The notes beneath the pieces were generated by a model. It was not told the DNA's origin. It was given only the letters and a program-made list of their open reading frames with translations, and searched no databases. The position numbers were made by a program, and so were the translations under genes. DNA of 64,000 bases from CAWINX01 sp963837585 (GTDB taxonomy: Bacteria; Actinomycetota; Thermoleophilia; Solirubrobacterales; 70-9): NCBI GenBank assembly GCA_963837585.1, contig CAWINX010000003.1, positions 1,054,001 through 1,118,000 on the forward strand, written 5' to 3'. Position 1 is the stretch's first letter; every line of letters starts with the position of its first letter. Shown piece after piece: positions 46,305 through 53,874 of this stretch.

Positions 46305-46949
46305 CTAGGGGAGCTTTTCGGCGAAGGCCGTGAGAGCCGCCGGGTCGCGCAGTGGCGGCCCGTGCCCGAAGCAGGTGAGCGCCGGCTCGAGTTCGGCGAG
46401 GCGCTTGGCGGAGCGGCGGTTGAGAGCGGGGTCGAAGCTGAAGAGCTGTGGCGGTTCCCGTAGGCCGCCGCGCAGCAGGAACGGGTTGTAGCCGAAGACG
46501 ACGTCCCCACAGATCAGGGTGCGGTCCGACTCCCGCCAGTAGCTGACGTGGCCGGGGGAGTGCCCGGGCGTTTCCAGCACAGTGAACCCGCCGACGCTGT
46601 CGCCCTCGTGCAGCAGCCGAGCTACCGGGTGCGCCGCCGGGCCGGGGAACCAACCGTTGCCGAAGCGCGTCGCCGTCTTGCCGCGCTCGACCGCCTCGGC
46701 GTCCTCGGCGCCGCACCACAGCGGCAGGGCGAACTGGTTGCAGATCGCGTGGCTCGCCCCCATGTGGTCGGGGTGGGCGTGGGTCAGCGCGTGCGTGGAG
46801 AGCGAGAGGTCCTGGATCTGCTTGGCGATCCGGTGCCGGTCCCACGGCGCGCCGGCGTCGATCAGCACGTCGCCGATCACGTACACGTTGACGTTGTCGC
46901 GGGGGAAGCCCGAGAGCTGCCAGACATCGTCGGCCAGTTGGCGCATCAT
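46305..46949 (-). CDS. metallo-beta-lactamase-fold hydrolase
   Basis: 214 residues. Metal motif THAHPDHMGASHAI (HxHxDH), further ligands in LETPGHSPGHVSYW, LICGDVVFGYNP and FGHGPPL. Glyoxalase-II-like MBL hydrolases cleave thioesters or esters. Its start (ATGATG at 46944-46949) overlaps the stop of the glyoxalase-like gene, so the two form an operon; a glyoxalase I/II-like detoxification pair is plausible. Confidence 0.88.
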   Translation of the reverse strand: MMRQLADDVWQLSGFPRDNVNVYVIGDVLIDAGAPWDRHRIAKQIQDLSLSTHALTHAHPDHMGASHAICNQFALPLWCGAEDAEAVERGKTATRFGNGWFPGPAAHPVARLLHEGDSVGGFTVLETPGHSPGHVSYWRESDRTLICGDVVFGYNPFLLRGGLREPPQLFSFDPALNRRSAKRLAELEPALTCFGHGPPLRDPAALTAFAEKLP

Positions 46950-47323
46950 GCTCCGATGATCTCGATCCGGTAGCCGTCCGGGTCGCGGACGAAGCAGATG
47001 CGTGAGCCCTCGGTGCGGCCGCCGGGGCGATAGGGCGGCTTCTCGGGCTCGATCCCCTCGGCGGCGAGGCCCTCCAGCGTGCCCTCGAGGTCGTCGACCA
47101 TGATCGCGATGTGGTTGTAGCCGGTGCCCAGCTCGTAGGAGTCGACTCCGTGGTTGTAGGTCAGCTCCAGCCGCGGCGCCTCGCCGGGGAGGGCCATGAA
47201 GACGTTGATCGCCTCGTCGCCGATCGGCATCCGAGCCGCCTCTTCGAAGCCGAGCTTTTCGTAGAAGGCGACCGAGCGATCGATGTTTCCGATCCGGTAG
47301 CAGGTGTGGAGGTAGGTCGGCAT
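46946..47323 (-). CDS. lactoylglutathione-lyase-like VOC protein
   Basis: 125 residues, a two-module vicinal-oxygen-chelate fold. PTYLHTCYRIGNIDRSVAFY supplies the first metal His; RLELTYNHGVDSYELGTGYN the Glu; YNHIAIMVDDLEGT the second His; and DPDGYRIEIIGA the last Glu, so all four glyoxalase I metal ligands appear present. It would isomerise a thiol-methylglyoxal hemithioacetal; the cofactor thiol in this organism is not known. Coupled to the MBL hydrolase that follows. Confidence 0.9.
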   Translation of the reverse strand: MPTYLHTCYRIGNIDRSVAFYEKLGFEEAARMPIGDEAINVFMALPGEAPRLELTYNHGVDSYELGTGYNHIAIMVDDLEGTLEGLAAEGIEPEKPPYRPGGRTEGSRICFVRDPDGYRIEIIGA

Positions 47324-47405
47324 GGCGCAAGGCTATCCCCGCGAGGCCTCCGAAGGAGACCGAATGTCGCTCGGTAGGCTTGCCTCGCCGGGAAACGGCG
47401 CCGCT

Positions 47406-48059
47406 ATGAGCACTTCGATCGCGATCATCGACTATGGAATGGGCAACCGCCGCTCGGTGGAGAAGGCCTTTGCCCACGTGGGCGCGGAGCCCTCGATCAC
47501 CGAGGACCGCGAGGAGGTTCTGGCCGCCGACGGCGCCGTGGTGATCGGGGTCGGCGCCTTCCCGTCGGCGATGGAGCGGCTGCGCGAGCGCGGCATGGTC
47601 GAGGTCCTGAAGGAGCGCCACGAGCGCGGTCGCCCGATTCTCGGAATCTGCCTCGGCCTCCAGGTCTTCTTCGAGGGCTCCGACGAGCACGGCGGCTCGG
47701 AGGGGCTGGGGCTGCTGGAGGGACGCATCCGCGCGCTTCCCTCCAACGGGCTGAAGGTCCCCCACATTGGCTGGAACCGGGTCGAGTGGCGCGACGGCTC
47801 GCGGCTGGGGGCGGGGATCGTTGCGGAGGAGTCGAGCTTCTACCACCTGCACTCCTTCGCCGCGTTCGATCCCGCCGATCCCGCGAGCCTGGAACGGCCC
47901 CGGGTGGCCGGCAAGGCCGCCTACGGCTGCGAGTTCGCGACGGCGATCGAGGAGCCGCCCCTCTATGGCGTCCAGTTCCACCCGGAGAAGTCCTCCCACC
48001 AGGGGCTGCGCCTGCTCGAGAACTTCGTCGAGGTCTGCGGCGAGCGCGCCGCCGCCTGA
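47406..48059 (+). CDS. hisH: imidazole glycerol phosphate synthase, glutaminase subunit
   Basis: 217 residues from ATG 47406; the longer frame from 47322 adds residues of no family character. HisH releases ammonia from glutamine for HisF. IAIIDYGMGNRRSVEKAFAH; VIGVGAFPSAMERLR; nucleophile Cys in RPILGICLGLQVFFEGSDEH; catalytic His and Glu in YGVQFHPEKSSHQG. hisF follows 6 bp later. hisA and other his genes are not in the window. Confidence 0.96.
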   Translation: MSTSIAIIDYGMGNRRSVEKAFAHVGAEPSITEDREEVLAADGAVVIGVGAFPSAMERLRERGMVEVLKERHERGRPILGICLGLQVFFEGSDEHGGSEGLGLLEGRIRALPSNGLKVPHIGWNRVEWRDGSRLGAGIVAEESSFYHLHSFAAFDPADPASLERPRVAGKAAYGCEFATAIEEPPLYGVQFHPEKSSHQGLRLLENFVEVCGERAAA

Positions 48060-48065
48060 GCCGCG

Positions 48066-48827
48066 ATGGAGGTCTACAGGCGCGTCATCCCCTGCCTCGA
48101 CGTCGACGCCGGCCGCGTCGTCAAGGGCTCGCGCTTCGTCGACTTAAACGACGCGGGCGACCCGGTCGAGCTGGCGATGCGCTACGACGCCGAGGGCGCC
48201 GATGAGCTCGTCTTCCTCGACATCACCGCGACCAGCGACAAGCGGGCCTCGGCGGTCGAGCTGGCCAAACGCGTCGCCGACGACGTCTTCATCCCCTTCA
48301 CGGTGGGGGGCGGCGTGCGATCCCTGGCCGATGCCCAGGCCGTGCTCGACGCCGGGGCCGACAAGGTGGGGGTCAACTCGGCGGCGATCGAGCGCCCCGA
48401 GCTGATCGACGAGATCAAAGAGGTGCTGGCCCGCGAGGTCTTGGTCGTCGCGATCGACGCCAAGCGGAAGGCGGACGGCGAGGGCTGGACTGCCTATACC
48501 GCCGGCGGGCGAAACGACTCTGGGCGCGACGCGGTCGAGTGGGCGGCCGAGGCGGCCGAGCGCGGGGCGGGGGAGATCCTCCTCACCAGCATGGACCGCG
48601 ACGGCACCAAGGACGGCTACGACCTGGAGTTGACCCGCGCCGTAAGCGACGCGGTGGGCATCCCCGTAATTGCCTCAGGCGGCGCCGGCGAGATCCACCA
48701 CATGGTCGAAGCCTTCGAAGCCGGCGCCGACGCCGTCCTCTGCGCCTCGATCTTCCACTACGGCAAGTACACGGTCGGCGACGTCAAGCGAGAGCTGATC
48801 GCCGCCGGGATCCACGTTCGGCCTTAG
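48066..48827 (+). CDS. hisF: imidazole glycerol phosphate synthase, cyclase subunit
   Basis: 253 residues, a (beta/alpha)8 barrel that uses ammonia from HisH to make imidazole glycerol phosphate and AICAR. Catalytic Asp in VIPCLDVDAGRVVKG and in VVAIDAKRKADG; phosphate-binding FTVGGGVRSLADAQ, VGVNSAAI, LLTSMDRDGTKDGYDLEL and IASGGAGEIHHM. Intact and of normal length. Confidence 0.97.
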   Translation: MEVYRRVIPCLDVDAGRVVKGSRFVDLNDAGDPVELAMRYDAEGADELVFLDITATSDKRASAVELAKRVADDVFIPFTVGGGVRSLADAQAVLDAGADKVGVNSAAIERPELIDEIKEVLAREVLVVAIDAKRKADGEGWTAYTAGGRNDSGRDAVEWAAEAAERGAGEILLTSMDRDGTKDGYDLELTRAVSDAVGIPVIASGGAGEIHHMVEAFEAGADAVLCASIFHYGKYTVGDVKRELIAAGIHVRP

Positions 48828-48836
48828 AAAGTTAGC

Positions 48837-48872
48837 GACAATTAGAGTAGTCGAATGACTGCTATGGTTGTC
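48837..48872. promoter_or_regulatory. imperfect dyad upstream of MNT-type antitoxin gene
   Basis: A 36-bp imperfect palindrome centred at 48854/48855 matches at 12 of 18 positions, with GACAA/TTGTC at the ends and AGTAGTC/GACTGCT inside. It sits in the only AT-richer stretch between hisF and the ATG at 48881 and is a candidate operator for the wHTH-bearing antitoxin. Confidence 0.4.
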
Positions 48873-48880
48873 AGTCCACC

Positions 48881-49504
48881 ATGGACGTATCGCGGCCGTA
48901 CGGCGTCATCTCACACCCATTGGACAGTTCGGTCCTTTTCGTGCTGACTGGTACGACAGCGCCCTTGACCGGACGTCAGGTGGCGCGCATGACGCCGGAG
49001 GGAAGCCAGCAGGGAGTCGGAATGGCCCTCAGCCGCTTGGTCGACGAAGGAATCGTGGAGCGCCAAGAGGCGGGCCCCGCATTGCTTTACCGGCTCAATC
49101 GCGAGCACCTGGCCGCGCCGGCAATCGATCTGCTTGTCAACCTTCGCCGCGAACTCCTCAAGCGCCTTCGGCAAACCTTCGCGGAATGGCAGACGCCGCC
49201 GCTTCATGTGTCGATGTTCGGTTCGGCCGCCCGCGGGGACGGTGACGCCAGGAGCGACATCGATCTGTTCGTCGTCCGCCCCAAGAAGGTCGATGTAGAG
49301 GATGCGGTCTGGCGTCGTCAGCTCGATGAGTTGGCCGACAGCGTAAGGAGCTGGACGGGGAACCACGCTGGGGTTGTCGAGCTTTCAGAGGACGATCTAC
49401 CCAGCCTTGTGCGCCGCCACCCGCCGGTCCTCGACGATCTCAACGCCGACGCGATCACCCTGGTTGGACCAGACGTGGCAAGAGTTCTGCGAGGCGTTGG
49501 CTGA
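48881..49504 (+). CDS. wHTH-nucleotidyltransferase (MNT-type antitoxin)
   Basis: 207 residues. The N-terminal ~75 form a winged helix: LTGRQVARMTPEGSQQGVGM, ALSRLVDEGIVERQEAGPAL. The nucleotidyltransferase domain carries HVSMFGSAARGDGDARSDID followed by LFVV, the complete GSxARG...SDxDLxV catalytic signature of MNT proteins. MNT antitoxins silence HEPN RNase toxins by AMPylating them or by binding. The stop overlaps the ATG of a HEPN-like gene (ATGA), which however is broken. Confidence 0.85.
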   Translation: MDVSRPYGVISHPLDSSVLFVLTGTTAPLTGRQVARMTPEGSQQGVGMALSRLVDEGIVERQEAGPALLYRLNREHLAAPAIDLLVNLRRELLKRLRQTFAEWQTPPLHVSMFGSAARGDGDARSDIDLFVVRPKKVDVEDAVWRRQLDELADSVRSWTGNHAGVVELSEDDLPSLVRRHPPVLDDLNADAITLVGPDVARVLRGVG

Positions 49505-49760
49505 TGGCCAAGCGCGGTGGCCGCACACAGAGATGTTCGGCGGCGGAGGCGCGGAGCCGGCACAGCCAAGCCCGCAAGTTCCTCGAGGTGGCCGAGATCG
49601 CAGCAGGCGAGGAGGAAGCCGACCCTTAGTACTCGAGCGTGGCCGCGGCCCTGGCCGTTCTCGCCGGGATTGCCGCCTCCGATGCGGCCTGCTGCAAGGC
49701 GTTGGGCGAACGCTCCCGATCCCAGGATCATCGCGACGCCTTACTCGGTGATGGGGGTTT
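49504..49760 (+). pseudogene. HEPN-like toxin remnant with in-frame TAG
   Basis: ATG 49504 overlaps the antitoxin stop. The frame reads SAAEARSRHSQARKFLEVAE, stops at TAG 49627-49629 (codon 42), then continues in the same frame as YSSVAAALAVLAGIAASDAA with CCKALGERSRSQDHRDALL, the helical core and DH-containing end of small actinobacterial HEPN-like proteins. After ~49745 similarity to that pattern ends, so the C-terminal third also seems lost. The toxin is probably inactive while its antitoxin is intact. Confidence 0.6.
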
Positions 49761-49793
49761 AAACGGCGTGGTGTTGGGGAAGGGGCTGCGTGT

Positions 49794-50823
49794 TCAGTGC
49801 CCCAGTGCCGCTCTGACCGCGGCGAGCGCTTGATCGATGCCTCCCCGGTCGACGTCGAGATGGGTCACGGCTCGCACGACGTTGGGGTGCAGGGCGCTCA
49901 TCTCGACTCCCTGCTGGGCGAGGTCGTCGACGAGCGCGGGCGCGTCGGCGACCAGGAAGATCACGATGTTGGTCTCGGTGCTCGTCGGATCGACGCCGAC
50001 CCCCTCGATCTCCGCCAGCCCTTCGGCCAGGGCAAGTGCGTTGGCGTGGTCCTCGGCCAGCCGCTCGACATTGTGGTCGAGCGCGTAGAGCGCCGCCGCG
50101 GCGACGATTCCCGCCTGGCGCATCGCGCCACCGAGCATTTGCTTGTGGCGCCAGGCACCCTCGATCAGCTCGCGGGAGCCGGCGAGGCAGGCGCCGACGG
50201 GCGCGCCTAGTCCCTTCGAGAAGTCGATCCAGGCCGTGTCGAAGCCGGCCGCGTAGGCGGCCGGGCTCCTCGCCCGAGGCCACCGAGGCGTTGAGCAGGC
50301 GGGCGCCGTCCAGGTGCGTGCGCAGGCCGTGCCGGCGGGCCACCTCGAGCACGGCCTCGATCGAGTCCCGCGACCAGACCCGGCCGCCGCCGATGTTCGT
50401 GGTCTGCTCGACGGCGACCAGCCGCGAACGTGGCTGGTGCCGATCGCTCGGGTCGCGCAGCGCCGCTTCCAGGTCCTCCGCCGAGAACATCCCGCCCTCG
50501 CCGTCGAGCGGGGAGACCATCGCTCCCGCCAGAGCCGCCGGGCCGCCGGCCTCGGCGACGATCGGGTGCGCCCATTTATGCAGGTAGACCTCCTCGCCGT
50601 CGCCGCGAAGGTGCAGCCGCAGCGCGATCACATTGCACATCGTCCCCGAGGGGAGGAACAGGGCCGCCTCCTGCCCGAGCAGTTCGGCCACCCGTTCCTG
50701 CAGGGCGTTGACCGTCGGGTCCAGCCCGCGCTGTTCGTCGCCCACCTCCGCCGCGGCGATCGCCTGCCGCATCCCCTCGCTGGGGAGGGTCTGCGTGTCC
50801 GAGTAGAGGTTGACGGACGGCAT
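49794..50823 (-). CDS. ltaE: low-specificity threonine aldolase (one frame shift)
   Basis: About 343 residues from ATG 50823. PLP enzyme converting threonine or beta-hydroxy amino acids to glycine plus aldehyde. NLYSDTQTLPSEGMRQAIAA, EVGDEQRGLDPTVNALQERV, FLPSGTMCNVIALRLH, VEQTTNIGGGRVWS, LRTHLDGARLLNASVASG; one shift near 50262 restores YAAGFDTAWIDFSKGLGAPV with the PLP Lys, and GGAMRQAGIVAAAALYAL. It lies between two toxin-antitoxin loci; whether it is ancestral or part of the insertion is unclear. Confidence 0.9.
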
Positions 50824-50962
50824 CGGCCGGGAGGCTAGCGTCATGCCGGGAGGGGACGACAAGCCTCTGGCTCACGCCCAAGTGCCGGAGGGGGCGAATG
50901 GCAAGCGCCGGGGCCGGTCGTAGCCTGCTGCGCATGGAGATTCGACAGATCGCGGGTGCGCC

Positions 50963-51364
50963 CTGAGCACGCTCCAGGCGGTCTATTACCGGGCCGCTGA
51001 CGGCAGCGAGCCCGTGCGCGAATTCATCGACGGCCTGGACGCCAAGCGCCGCGCCGCGCTCCTGCGCCAGATCGACCGCCTCAACGATCTCTCCGACACG
51101 ATGCCGCATTTGCCGTTTCCCCATAGCTCTCAAGTCGAAGGGGAGATGCGAGAGCTGCGCTGCCACATGGGCTCCGATCACTACCGGGTGCTGTATCGAC
51201 GCTCCGGCCGTCTGGTCGTCTTGCTGAACGCGTTCCCGAAGACGACCGGGAAGCTGTCGGAGGCGGAGATCGAAACCGCCCGGAAGCGTTGGAGCGATTT
51301 CAAGGCCCGGATGGACGCCCGCCCCCGCAAACCGCCGCGCGCAGCGGGTCACGACGCGCCATGA
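50963..51364 (+). CDS. RelE/HigB-like (Gp49 family) toxin
   Basis: The frame STLQAVYYRAADGSEPVREF, IDGLDAKRRAALLRQIDRL, then LPFPHSSQVEGEMRELRCHM, YRVLYRRSGRLVVLLNAFPK is the phage-derived Gp49/HigB type of ribosome-dependent or ribosome-independent mRNA interferase, ~130 residues. No ATG/GTG/TTG precedes the conserved N-terminus in frame; CTG 50963 directly before STLQ is the only reasonable codon (or the base is miscalled). The Gly/Arg/Pro-rich tail is extra. The XRE antitoxin follows after 62 bp. Confidence 0.78.
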   Translation: MSTLQAVYYRAADGSEPVREFIDGLDAKRRAALLRQIDRLNDLSDTMPHLPFPHSSQVEGEMRELRCHMGSDHYRVLYRRSGRLVVLLNAFPKTTGKLSEAEIETARKRWSDFKARMDARPRKPPRAAGHDAP

Positions 51365-51378
51365 GCCGGGAATTGCGT

Positions 51379-51414
51379 GTTAGCACGGCTGCTAACCTAC
51401 TTGCCACACGGCAA
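51379..51414. promoter_or_regulatory. two palindromes between toxin and antitoxin genes
   Basis: GTTAGC-N6-GCTAAC at 51379-51396 and TTGCC-ACAC-GGCAA at 51401-51414 are both perfect inverted repeats in the 62-bp gap before ATG 51427, consistent with an internal antitoxin promoter and binding sites for the XRE antitoxin. AGGAG at 51416-51420 is the ribosome site. Confidence 0.5.
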
Positions 51415-51426
51415 CTAGGAGTGATC

Positions 51427-51765
51427 ATGAGCAAGCGAGCCAATCCAGTCGGAGGAGCCGTTTCCGACCACATCAAGAAATCCCTCAAGGACCCTGAGTT
51501 CAAGGCCGCGTACGAGAGTCTCGCCCCGTACGAGGAACTGGCTCGAATTGTCATCATGCGCCGCGCCGCTCTCGGCCTGACCCAGGCAGAGCTAGCCGCC
51601 CGGATGGGCACCACAGCCTCCGCCATCTCCCGTATTGAGAGCGGCCAGCACGCCACCAGTCCTCAGACCCTCAAGAAGCTCGGTGACGCCTTCGGCGCCC
51701 GCGCCGTCCTCGGCTTCGAGTTCGGCTCGGCAAAGCATCCCGAGCGCGAACTCGTAGTCCTCTGA
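51427..51765 (+). CDS. XRE-family antitoxin (HigA-like)
   Basis: 112 residues. Residues ~20-42 (LKDPEFKAAYESLAPYEELA) form the N-terminal toxin-contact helix usual in HigA-like proteins; the HTH is VIMRRAALGLTQAELAARMG followed by TTASAISRIESGQHATSPQT; the C-terminus ends with FGARAVLGFEFGSA. Ribosome site AGGAG. It pairs with the toxin just upstream in the reversed toxin-first order typical of HigBA. Composition is less GC-rich than core genes. Confidence 0.85.
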   Translation: MSKRANPVGGAVSDHIKKSLKDPEFKAAYESLAPYEELARIVIMRRAALGLTQAELAARMGTTASAISRIESGQHATSPQTLKKLGDAFGARAVLGFEFGSAKHPERELVVL

Positions 51766-51820
51766 GTTGCTAGCTGATTAGGCTCGAGAATATCTGCCGA
51801 GGAACTGAAGGATGTGGTCT

Positions 51821-52348
51821 TCAGGTGGTGCCTTGGTCGAGCTCAAGTGGCTGAATCTCATCGCTCACGCTCGCCGCAGTCTCTATGTCCGCTATCCGCA
51901 GTCGCCACTTCCCCGATCCCTGAAGTTGAGCGAGCCAGCGGACTGAATTGCGGGGTAGCAGCCAGGCGCGGGTGACGACAAAATCCTCTCCAAAGACAAC
52001 AGCAGCGAGGTGAGTGAAGCAGTCTTCCGCATCGAGATCTTCGCGGTCGAGGCCGTGAAGATCCCCGAGGTGTGTCGGTGTTCTCCCGCCTGCAGCTCGA
52101 CGGGCTTTGACCTGAATCCGGGCAATCGATCTGCCGTCTTCACTTAGCTCGACGAGATCAACTCCACGATCCGCACCCGAAGGTCGCTGGGTCCCAGTGG
52201 CGGTTGCGACCAGGTGTTCTGCGTAATCGCCAAGCGGGGATTGGGCTGTCGAACGGATGAGGCCTCGATCTTTTAGAGCATCCATGATCTGGCGCCAGCG
52301 ACCAAAAAGCTGAAGATCAGAAAGAGCGTCTAGCGAGTTCGTCGTCAT
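51821..52348 (-). CDS. DUF6998-like protein with PD-(D/E)XK nuclease-like core
   Basis: 175 residues from ATG 52348. After an N-terminal helix (LDALSDLQLFGRWRQIMDAL), the segment PLGDYAEHLVATATG supplies an acidic residue, DRGVDLVELSEDGRS an Asp, and IARIQVKARRAA the QxK, i.e. the order E...D...QxK of the PD-(D/E)XK nuclease fold. The C-terminal part FTHLAAVVFGEDFVVTRAWL and PRNSVRWL completes a pattern I associate with DUF6998. Possible restriction or repair role; no methylase or partner gene adjoins. Composition is clearly less GC-rich than the core genome. Confidence 0.6.
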   Translation of the reverse strand: MTTNSLDALSDLQLFGRWRQIMDALKDRGLIRSTAQSPLGDYAEHLVATATGTQRPSGADRGVDLVELSEDGRSIARIQVKARRAAGGRTPTHLGDLHGLDREDLDAEDCFTHLAAVVFGEDFVVTRAWLLPRNSVRWLAQLQGSGKWRLRIADIETAASVSDEIQPLELDQGTT

Positions 52349-52422
52349 GGCGCTTAGGCCTGGTTTCCGATGTTGGCTGCTGGCACTGACGCTATCCATT
52401 GCCAAGACCTTGCCATGAAGGT

Positions 52423-52757
52423 TCAGTGGAGGCCTTCGGCACGTAGGCTCAGGGGACTTGCTGACAACAAGTCCGCAAAACGACTATCAACCGGGAAGCT
52501 GTTTAGGGCGCGCCGCTCGACAGCCGCCTCAAGAGTCGCCGCCTCAATCTCCGGGCCAACGTATTCACGCCTTGGCTGCCAGGGAGGTCGACCTCAATCG
52601 TGTCCACCTGATGCCCGTTGGTCACGACCAATGTCCACCGTCGACCGTCGATTCCCGATCAGCGCCATTCACCCGCTGAGACGGCAGCCACGTCGCCGGG
52701 AATATCACCCTGCTTGAACTTATGTAGTGCGGCCTCGATCAAATCTGCGTTGAGCAT
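52423..52757 (-). pseudogene. fragmented unknown gene
   Basis: Three minus-strand pieces in successive frames look like one ~110-residue protein: MLNADLIEAALHKFKQGDIP with GDVAAVSAGEWR from ATG 52757, then RRWTLVVTNGHQVDTIEVDL, then REYVGPEIEAATLEAAVERR and ALNSFPVDSRFADLLSASPL ending at TGA 52423-52425. Each piece has natural protein composition while the other frames do not. Two shifts (near 52645 and 52560) are required. I do not recognise the family. Confidence 0.4.
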
Positions 52758-52932
52758 GCGGTGACAAGATTACCTCGCCGGAGGCGACGCCCTGCGTTGA
52801 GCAGGCCGTTCAGCGAACGAGGACTGCCGCCGCGATCGAGATCAGAAAGCTTGAGAACGGCGATGGCACAAATCGCCACGAAGAGGCTTCTTCTGCACAG
52901 GCCGTGGCTACACTTGGCCAGTGGGGCATGTG

Positions 52933-53148
52933 ATGGGGAAAGTGGTCGTCGCGCTCGCCTCGGCGGCAGCGCTTGTGTTTCTCGGTGTCGGTTTGACCGA
53001 GCTGAATTACATCAGTGGTCATCCCTATGCCTATGGTCCGGCTAAGGTCATCGCACGGGCCGCTGGAGGAGGTGTTCTGCTCTGCGGTGCAGTCGGCCTC
53101 CTGGCCTACGTGACTCTGTGGGGTAAGCCACCAGCAGAGGCTGACTAA
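52933..53148 (+). CDS. small two-helix membrane protein
   Basis: 71 residues from ATG 52933. Helix 1 is VVVALASAAALVFLGVGLTE, helix 2 AAGGGVLLCGAVGLLAYVTL, with a polar YISGHPYAYGPAK loop between. No recognised family. The 175 bp upstream, back to the fragmented gene at 52757, shows no other feature I can support. Confidence 0.55.
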   Translation: MGKVVVALASAAALVFLGVGLTELNYISGHPYAYGPAKVIARAAGGGVLLCGAVGLLAYVTLWGKPPAEAD

Positions 53149-53160
53149 CGGCAGGGATCG

Positions 53161-53556
53161 CTATTCGGACGGTTTGTATTCGCCTTGTCGAATCGCCTCT
53201 ATGGCCTCCTCCTCGGAGAGGCCACTTTCCTTCACCCACCGACCGAGCTTGGCGTACTGCTCTTTGATGTAACGCTCGATGTGGCGACCTTCCACTTGCC
53301 ACTCACGGATCGGGCCTTCCTGCAGGGATCTGGGATCTGCCTCGCCATGCATGGCTGCCGCAAGTGCCGCCTTGATCGCGTAGCCCTGTTCGACCCAGGC
53401 GGCGATTTCCTCGTTTTGGTCTTTGAGATGCGGATGCTCGTCGTCAACGAAAGCCAGGCGTTCCGAAACCTGCTTGCCGCGGGTGTTGATCGCCCGTGTG
53501 CCGATCGGGAATTTCGGAATGGTGCGCCTGCACCCGCAGAAGCATTCCTTAGCCAT
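53161..53556 (-). CDS. hypothetical protein with N-terminal CxCxC-like motif
   Basis: 131 residues. The first residues MAKECFCGCRRTIPKFPIGT carry three closely spaced Cys (CFCGC) that could bind a metal; RAINTRGKQVSERLAFVDD follows, then helical acidic segments (NEEIAAWVEQGYAIKAALAA) and a C-terminal helix VKESGLSEEEAIEAIRQGEY. The Cys-start type of protein recurs in actinobacterial accessory regions, but I know no function. Confidence 0.6.
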   Translation of the reverse strand: MAKECFCGCRRTIPKFPIGTRAINTRGKQVSERLAFVDDEHPHLKDQNEEIAAWVEQGYAIKAALAAAMHGEADPRSLQEGPIREWQVEGRHIERYIKEQYAKLGRWVKESGLSEEEAIEAIRQGEYKPSE

Positions 53557-53670
53557 GGCGGGTTGAGTCTAAATCCCTGGGCCGCGTGCAGAGGCATCTA
53601 TTGAAGACGAGGTCTTCCCCGCTCCGAAGGTGGGGGATCGAAATCGACGACTCCAACGTCTTGCCTATGT

Positions 53671-53874
53671 ATGGCCGAATCGCTGCTCACAGCCGACGAA
53701 GTCGCTGCGCGGTTGCAGGTGCCGAAGAGCTGGGTCTACCGGGCTGCGCGAGAGGGCGATCTGCCTTTCGTTCGATGCCGGCGCTACCGTCGCTTTACAG
53801 GAAGAACGCGATGCCGGAGGAGGGACTCGAACCCCCGACACGCGGATTATGATTCCGCTGCTCTAACCAGCTGA
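53671..53874 (+). CDS. excisionase/MerR-like HTH protein, 3' end running into tRNA
   Basis: Residues 1-38, MAESLLTADEVAARLQVPKS with WVYRAAREGDLPFVRCRRYR, are the HTH_17 excisionase-like DNA-binding domain. After RYRRF the frame degenerates (TGRTRCRRRDSNPRH) because it enters the reverse complement of the tRNA-Met gene; the normal C-terminal helix is missing. A truncation at the tRNA or a shift near 53800 explains it. Such small proteins are typical of integrated elements. Confidence 0.5.
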   Translation: MAESLLTADEVAARLQVPKSWVYRAAREGDLPFVRCRRYRRFTGRTRCRRRDSNPRHADYDSAALTS

